Of a stretch of DNA of 15,400 bases, positions 12,476 to 15,400 are shown one piece after another. Source of the stretch: Baffinella frigidus (Eukaryota; Cryptophyceae; Cryptomonadales; Baffinellaceae). The DNA lies in assembly GCA_026770585.1 (NCBI GenBank), contig MU646345.1, positions 426,541-441,940 on the forward strand, given 5' to 3'. The position numbers were made by a program, and so were the translations under genes. Under the pieces are notes generated by a model that was given only the letters and a program-made list of their open reading frames with translations, made no database searches and had not been told where the DNA came from. The stretch's first letter is position 1; every line of letters starts with the position of its first letter.

Positions 12476-12517
12476 TGAGATCTCTAAGTTTGAGCGCGAG
12501 TTCCTGAACGGACCGGA

Positions 12518-12539
12518 TTTCATCTAGGTGAAATCCGTA
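12518..12539. repeat. 22-bp near-palindrome
   Basis: GGATTTCA and TGAAATCC arms around TCTAGG. It separates element O from the minisatellite that follows. Confidence 0.7.
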
Positions 12540-12675
12540 GAAGAACCCCGGACGTGACCACTACTGCTACGTGGACGTGACTACGTGTCTAACACTGCTA
12601 CACGGACATGATGGTGTGTCTAACACTGATACGTGGACGTGACTGGTAGTAAATATGGGCGTGACTGGTATGAAA
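12533..12675 (-). repeat. CACGTCC minisatellite, inverted copy
   Basis: Degenerate tandem units of about 32 bp such as CTACGTGGACGTGACTACGT plus GTCTAACACTG. Read on the minus strand it matches 14693-14838, including the flanking GGGGTTCTTCTAC that belongs to the BIR exon fragments. It ends in GTGACTGGTAGTAAAT and GTGACTGGTATGAAA. Confidence 0.85.
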
Positions 12676-12693
12676 CATTCTATGAGCGCGGAT

Positions 12694-12785
12694 CTGAATT
12701 GGAACGAACCAGCATGCACTCGAACGAACCTACACCGAATTGGAACGAGCCAGAATCATGTAGAATGAGCTAGAACGAGCTCGAA
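12694..12785. repeat. Degenerate GAACGAnCC repeats
   Basis: GAATTGGAACGAACCAGC at about 12696 and GAATTGGAACGAGCCAGA at 12735, with TCGAACGAACC and TAGAACGAGCT between and after. Confidence 0.65.
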
Positions 12786-12788
12786 TAA

Positions 12789-12961
12789 TCTCATCTCGTC
12801 AGGCATTTGATTTAAATGCTCCGGAAATCCCCACATCAACGAAAGTTACTACGAGCTTGGTCTCACGTCCAGGCGTGGACGCGACTGATTTGGTCCATTG
12901 TGTAGTAAATTTCGTTGATGTGGGGAACTCCGGAGCTTTTAAATAAAATGTGTGGCGGGAT
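12789..12961. mobile_element. Diverged family D-like foldback
   Basis: Outer arms CGTCAGGCATTTGATTTAAA and AAATAAAATGTGTGGCGGG, then ATGCTCCGGAAATCCCCAC mirrored as GTGGGGAACTCCGGAGC. Core arms AACGAAAGTTACTAC (12839-12853) and TGTGTAGTAAATTTCGTTG. Left border ends ATCT; the right border is TTAAATCT. Confidence 0.75.
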
Positions 12962-12976
12962 TAAATCTAGAACGTC

Positions 12977-13245
12977 GTCGTGTCCGCAAGCAGGCCGGAT
13001 CTCACAACGGTTGGCGGACGCAAGGCGACGTTTCACGCCCCGTGGCCTACGGTGGGCCGTAGGACCCCTAGGACCTCATGATTCATAGGACCACCTTAGG
13101 CCCCTACGACCTACAGTAGGCAATACCGTAGGCTTAACTACCCGTTTTTTTTCGGGACGTTACCCTATTAATGTGGTCGTGTCCGCAAGCAGGCCGGATC
13201 TCACAACGGTTGGCGGACGCGAGGCGACGTTTCACGTCCCGTGGC
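12977..13245. repeat. 70-bp direct repeat split by family G-like sequence
   Basis: GTCGTGTCCGCAAGCAGGCC and GGTTGGCGGACGC...GGCGACGTTTCACG occur at 12977-13046 and 13176-13245 with about three differences. Between them, 13047-13172 has CCTACGGTGGGCCGTAGGAC, CCCCTAGGACC and the family G right arm (GTAGGCTTAACTACCCG, GACGTTACCCTATTA). Coding origin of the 70-bp unit is possible but differences show no codon pattern. Confidence 0.8.
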
Positions 13246-13265
13246 GCGGCGCTGTCACCGGTACG

Positions 13266-13738
13266 CCCTAACCCCTAACCCTAAACCCTGAACCTCAAAC
13301 CCTGAACTCTAGACACTTATCCCTGATCCCCAAACCCTAAACAATAAACCCTGAACCCTAAACCTCAAACCCTGAACTCTAAACACTAATCCCTAATCCC
13401 CAAACCCTACACAATAAACCCACCCTACACCCTGAACCCTGAACCCTAAACCCTGAACCCTGAATCCTAAACCCTAAACCCTACACCCTACACCCTAAGC
13501 CATACACCCTACACCCTACACCCTAAACTCTAAACCCTAAACCCTAAAACCTAAACCCTACAACCTACACCCTACAACCTACACCCGAAACCCTAAACCC
13601 ACCACTTACATCCTAACCCCTAAACCCCACACACTACACCCTCAACCCTAAACGCCAACCTTTAAACCATACACCAAAACCCCTAAACCCTGAACCCTAA
13701 ACCCTAAACCCTAAACCCCAAACCCCGAACACTGACCC
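13266..13738 (-). repeat. Large degenerate CCCTAAA block
   Basis: Over sixty units of CCCTAAA, CCCTGAA, CCCTACA, CCCCAAA and AACTCTAAACACTAATCC types. One stretch of about 90 bp (CTCAAACCCTGAACTCTA... CCCCAAACCCTA) is repeated at 13290 and 13352. G-rich strand is minus. Confidence 0.9.
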
Positions 13739-13799
13739 AGGCCGAAGGGTCGCGTTTCCGGTCGAGCGCCTGGCGCCATTAACGCCCCAGGTGTGTACC
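13739..13799. other. Unique 61-bp island between telomere-like blocks
   Basis: GC-rich, with GGCGCCATTAACGCC. A minus frame reads TPGALMAPGARPETRPFGLG, but it is too short to judge. It may be a remnant exon. Confidence 0.3.
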
Positions 13800-14037
13800 C
13801 CCAAAACCCACACCCCAAACCCTGAACCCTAAACCCTGAACCCCAAACCCCAAACCCCACACCCTGAACCCCAAACCCCAAACCCCAAATCCCAAACCCT
13901 AAACTCTGAACCCAACACCCTAAGCCCCAAGCCCCAAACCCCAAACCCCAAACCCCAAACCCCAAACCCCAAACCTCAAACCCCAAACTCCAAACCTTAA
14001 CCCCACACCCTGAACCCTGAACCCCCAACCCCCATCC
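13800..14037 (-). repeat. Degenerate CCCCAAA/CCCTGAA block
   Basis: Mostly CCCCAAA (TTTGGGG on the minus strand) with CCCTGAA and CCCTAAA. Its minus-strand translation is a Gly/Trp/Phe-rich open frame that is a product of the repeat, not a gene. Confidence 0.9.
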
Positions 14038-14111
14038 CCAACCATGGTGTCCATGTTGGGTTCGATGCGTGATCAAAACTCTATAAACTAAACCGTAAGT
14101 GCTATTGATAG

Positions 14112-14156
14112 GCGCTGGCGAACGCGGGGTTCTTCTACTGTCCGGACGCACGCGTG
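14112..14156 (+). pseudogene. BIR exon fragment 1
   Basis: Fifteen codons: ALANAGFFYCPDARV. The start follows TAG| as in the next two copies. About 35 bases before it (ACTAAACCGTAAGTGCTATT) are shared with fragment 2. The fragment is cut after the valine codon by unrelated sequence leading into a family J remnant. Confidence 0.65.
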
Positions 14157-14162
14157 GAACCA

Positions 14163-14255
14163 TGCTTAAGTCAATTATTGAATTCTTGCCCTAGAAACAC
14201 GCCAAAAGTCAGCAATTTAGCACGTCCCTTCCCGGATTTCCGGCGAGGGACGTGC
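14163..14255. mobile_element. Inverted, diverged family J remnant with hairpin
   Basis: 14163-14216 read on the minus strand gives TTGCTGACTTTTGGCGTGTT and CAATAATTGACTTA, matching the right half of family J. Directly beside it 14220-14255 is a hairpin with arms GCACGTCCCT/AGGGACGTGC, in the same place as the perfect palindrome of 2678-2719 but with different sequence. Confidence 0.7.
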
Positions 14256-14323
14256 CCCGTAGCCTACCGAGTGGCGCCTGAACCCTGCAACTCTCTAAAC
14301 TAAACCGTAAGTGCTATTAATAG

Positions 14324-14359
14324 GCTCTGGCGAATGCCGGGTTCTTCTACTGTCTTGAC
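14324..14359 (+). pseudogene. BIR exon fragment 2
   Basis: ALANAGFFYC, then LDG and loss of similarity. Uses GCT and AAT where fragments 1 and 3 use GCG and AAC. Preceded by TAATAG| and the same 35-base leader as fragment 1. Confidence 0.6.
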
Positions 14360-14417
14360 GGTCTTCTTCTTTCACCCATCGAAAGGTGCTTTGCGAAATC
14401 TATTAGGTGACACAATC

Positions 14418-14557
14418 TTATCCGGGGAAACCTATTTTTCTTTCATTTGATGGCTACGAAAATTACTACACAATTCGTCTTTATTAGTAATATTAAAGCA
14501 TTTGTGTAGTAATTTTCGTTGCCATCAAATGAAAGAAAAATAGGTTTCCCCGGATAA
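14418..14557. mobile_element. Foldback N carrying the shared core
   Basis: A 140-bp, almost perfect foldback: outer arms TTATCCGGGGAAACCTATTT and TTTCATTTGATGGC mirrored at the right, inner core arms TACGAAAATTACTACACAA (14455-14473) and TTTGTGTAGTAATTTTCGTTG (split as TTTGTGTAG and TAATTTTCGTTG). Borders ATCT and ATCA hint at the 8-bp preference of family D. It sits 30 bp before BIR fragment 3. Confidence 0.85.
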
Positions 14558-14587
14558 AATCAGCTCTGACATTCGCGGGTCTGGTAG

Positions 14588-14680
14588 GCGCTGGCGAACG
14601 CCGGGTTCTTCTACTGTCCGGACGCGCGCGTCGACGACCGCGCCGTCTGTTTCTCCTGCGGGAAGGCCATCCACGACTGG
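14588..14680 (+). pseudogene. BIR-domain exon, longest fragment (3)
   Basis: Encodes ALANAGFFYCPDARVDDRA then VCFSCGKAIHDW. This is the central part of a BIR (baculovirus IAP repeat) zinc-binding domain: the GFFY stretch, the CxxC zinc ligands, the following Gly and the conserved Trp are all present. The last two ligands (His and Cys) would lie in the next exon and are not found. TAG directly precedes the first codon in frame, and GACTG|GTGCGC ends it, so splice sites on both sides are plausible. Differences between the four fragments are all synonymous but one (Cys to Ser in fragment 4). BIR proteins act in apoptosis control or cell division; which applies here cannot be told. Confidence 0.7.
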
Positions 14681-14692
14681 TGCGCGTCCACA

Positions 14693-14827
14693 TTTGCTAC
14701 CAGTCACGTCCATGTTTAGTGCTAGACACACAGTCACGTCCACCTAGCAGTGTTAGACGCACAGTCGTGTCCGTGTAGCAGTGTTAGACACGTAGTCACG
14801 TCCACGTAGTAGTAGTGGTCACGTCCG
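14693..14827 (+). repeat. CACGTCC minisatellite between BIR fragments
   Basis: Four or five units of about 32 bp: GTCACGTCCACnTAGCAGTG plus TTAGACACnnA. It fills the space between BIR fragments 3 and 4, in intron position if the exon ends at the GT in CTGGTG. Inverted copy at 12533-12675; a shorter third block is at 14991-15068. Confidence 0.85.
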
Positions 14828-14905
14828 GGGTTCTTCTACAGCCCGGACGCGCGCGTGGATGACCGCGCCGTCTGTTTCTCCTGCGGGAAGGCCATTCACG
14901 ACTGG
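14828..14905 (+). pseudogene. BIR exon fragment 4
   Basis: GFFYSPDARVDDRAVCFSCG then KAIHDW and an in-frame TGA (or donor G|GTGACA). The start ALANA is missing; the minisatellite abuts GGG directly. GTG/GAT/ATT replace GTC/GAC/ATC of fragment 3 without changing the protein. Confidence 0.65.
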
Positions 14906-14921
14906 TGACATTCCACTCGGG

Positions 14922-15137
14922 ATGACAGTCGACTATCTCAAGTCGACACTGGTACCAGCCCTTTTTACCGGGTCGCCCTTTTCACCGGGTCACTACCAGC
15001 CACGTCCATGTTTCGTACTAGTCACGTCCACGTAGCAGTGTTAGACACGTAGTCACGTCCGTGTCCACTGGGGCTGACTGTCTGACTATCTCAAGGTGAC
15101 ACTGGTACCCGTCCACGCCCTTTTCACCGGGTCACGC
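14922..15137. repeat. Direct repeat pair around the third minisatellite
   Basis: TGACTATCTCAAG..GACACTGGTACC and GCCCTTTTCACCGGGTCAC occur at 14930-14995 and 15080-15137. CACGTCC units at 14991-15068 lie between. 15138-15195 has no feature I can name. Confidence 0.75.
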
Positions 15138-15195
15138 ACACGCGTTTAGTACCATGAAACGAAACGCCGCGTTTTGAGATTCCCACGTGTGCCCT

Positions 15196-15400
15196 GGTTT
15201 AGGATTTGGGGTTCAGGGTTTAGGGTTTAGGGTTTGGGGTGTAGGGTTTATGTTTTAGGTTTTACGGTTTAGGGTTTAGGGTGTAGGGTTCAGGGTCCAG
15301 GGTCCAGGGCTCAGGGTTCAGGGTTCAGGGTTTAGGTTTCAAATATTTAGGGTTCAGGGTTCAGGGTTCAGGGTTCAGGGTTCAGGGTTCAGGGTTCAAG
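15196..15400 (+). repeat. Terminal-side TTTAGGG/TTCAGGG array
   Basis: Begins with mixed TTTAGGG, TTTGGGG and TGTAGGG, then nearly pure TTCAGGG (seven units at the end). The G-rich strand runs right, the direction expected of a right chromosome end, but the homogeneous unit there is TTCAGGG, not TTTAGGG. Confidence 0.95.

Noticed and set aside
13711-14163. A 150-codon minus frame rich in Gly, Trp and Phe
   Set aside because: It is the translation of the degenerate TTTGGGG/TTCAGGG array, not a gene.
15196-15400. True chromosome terminus
   Set aside because: Polarity is right, but the last units are TTCAGGG variants and the window simply stops; a terminus cannot be claimed.
1-15400. tRNA, rRNA, or an autonomous transposase
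   Set aside because: I found no cloverleaf with A/B boxes, no conserved rRNA words and no frame with transposase catalytic motifs. All elements here are short and non-coding.

Overview
This looks like eukaryotic nuclear subtelomeric DNA. Seven blocks of TTTAGGG-type telomere-like repeat (plant/green-alga/many-protist type) sit among dozens of short inverted-repeat elements and broken pieces of spliced, GC-rich protein genes. I find no complete protein gene, no tRNA or rRNA and no transposase. The organism cannot be named from this window. The telomere type, a BIR domain (not typical of land plants) and a GT-AG intron in high-GC3 coding sequence suggest an alga or other protist.

Layout. 1-107 is an exact TTTAGGG array. 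108-2900 holds foldback/MITE-like elements (354-483, 731-921, 1285-1376, 1665-1786, 2620-2800) among fragments of a repeat encoding a TENAAAVPC-like peptide. 2941-4354 is a subtelomeric satellite whose unit ends in the terminus of a TA-flanked element; two telomeric arrays (3173-3320, 3638-3765) and two elements (3858-4041, 4141-4282) interrupt its copies. 4356-6900 carries seven minus-strand copies of a fragment encoding NPFLQPxVEISAYTKV, interrupted by elements with readable target duplications (5349-5505, 5557-5774). 7319-7487 is a long-armed element with an 11-bp target duplication. 7518-8656 has exon fragments next to degenerate telomere-like arrays. 8972-9332 is the best spliced gene piece: two minus-strand exons around a 142-bp intron, with a weak mitochondrial-carrier look. 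9333-10240 is GC-rich and mostly unassigned. 10282-12961 is dense in foldback elements. 13266-14037 is a large degenerate CCCTAAA block, 14112-14905 holds four fragments of a BIR-domain exon, and 15196-15400 ends the window in TTCAGGG repeats pointing right.

How it fits together. Repeated gene pieces act as internal 'before and after' copies, so insertion sites of several element families can be read here: TA for some, other dinucleotides for a second group, 8 bp around AGATCT for a third, 11 bp for a fourth. The most unusual pattern is modular. Foldbacks with unrelated outer arms share one inner inverted-repeat core, AACGAAAATTACTACAC; a second set shares a CCTACGGTAGG/CCTAGGACC core. Differences between copies of the gene fragments are mostly synonymous, so they descend from genes that were under selection, even though the pieces here are broken. 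All calls come from reading the sequence by eye; no search or alignment program was run.
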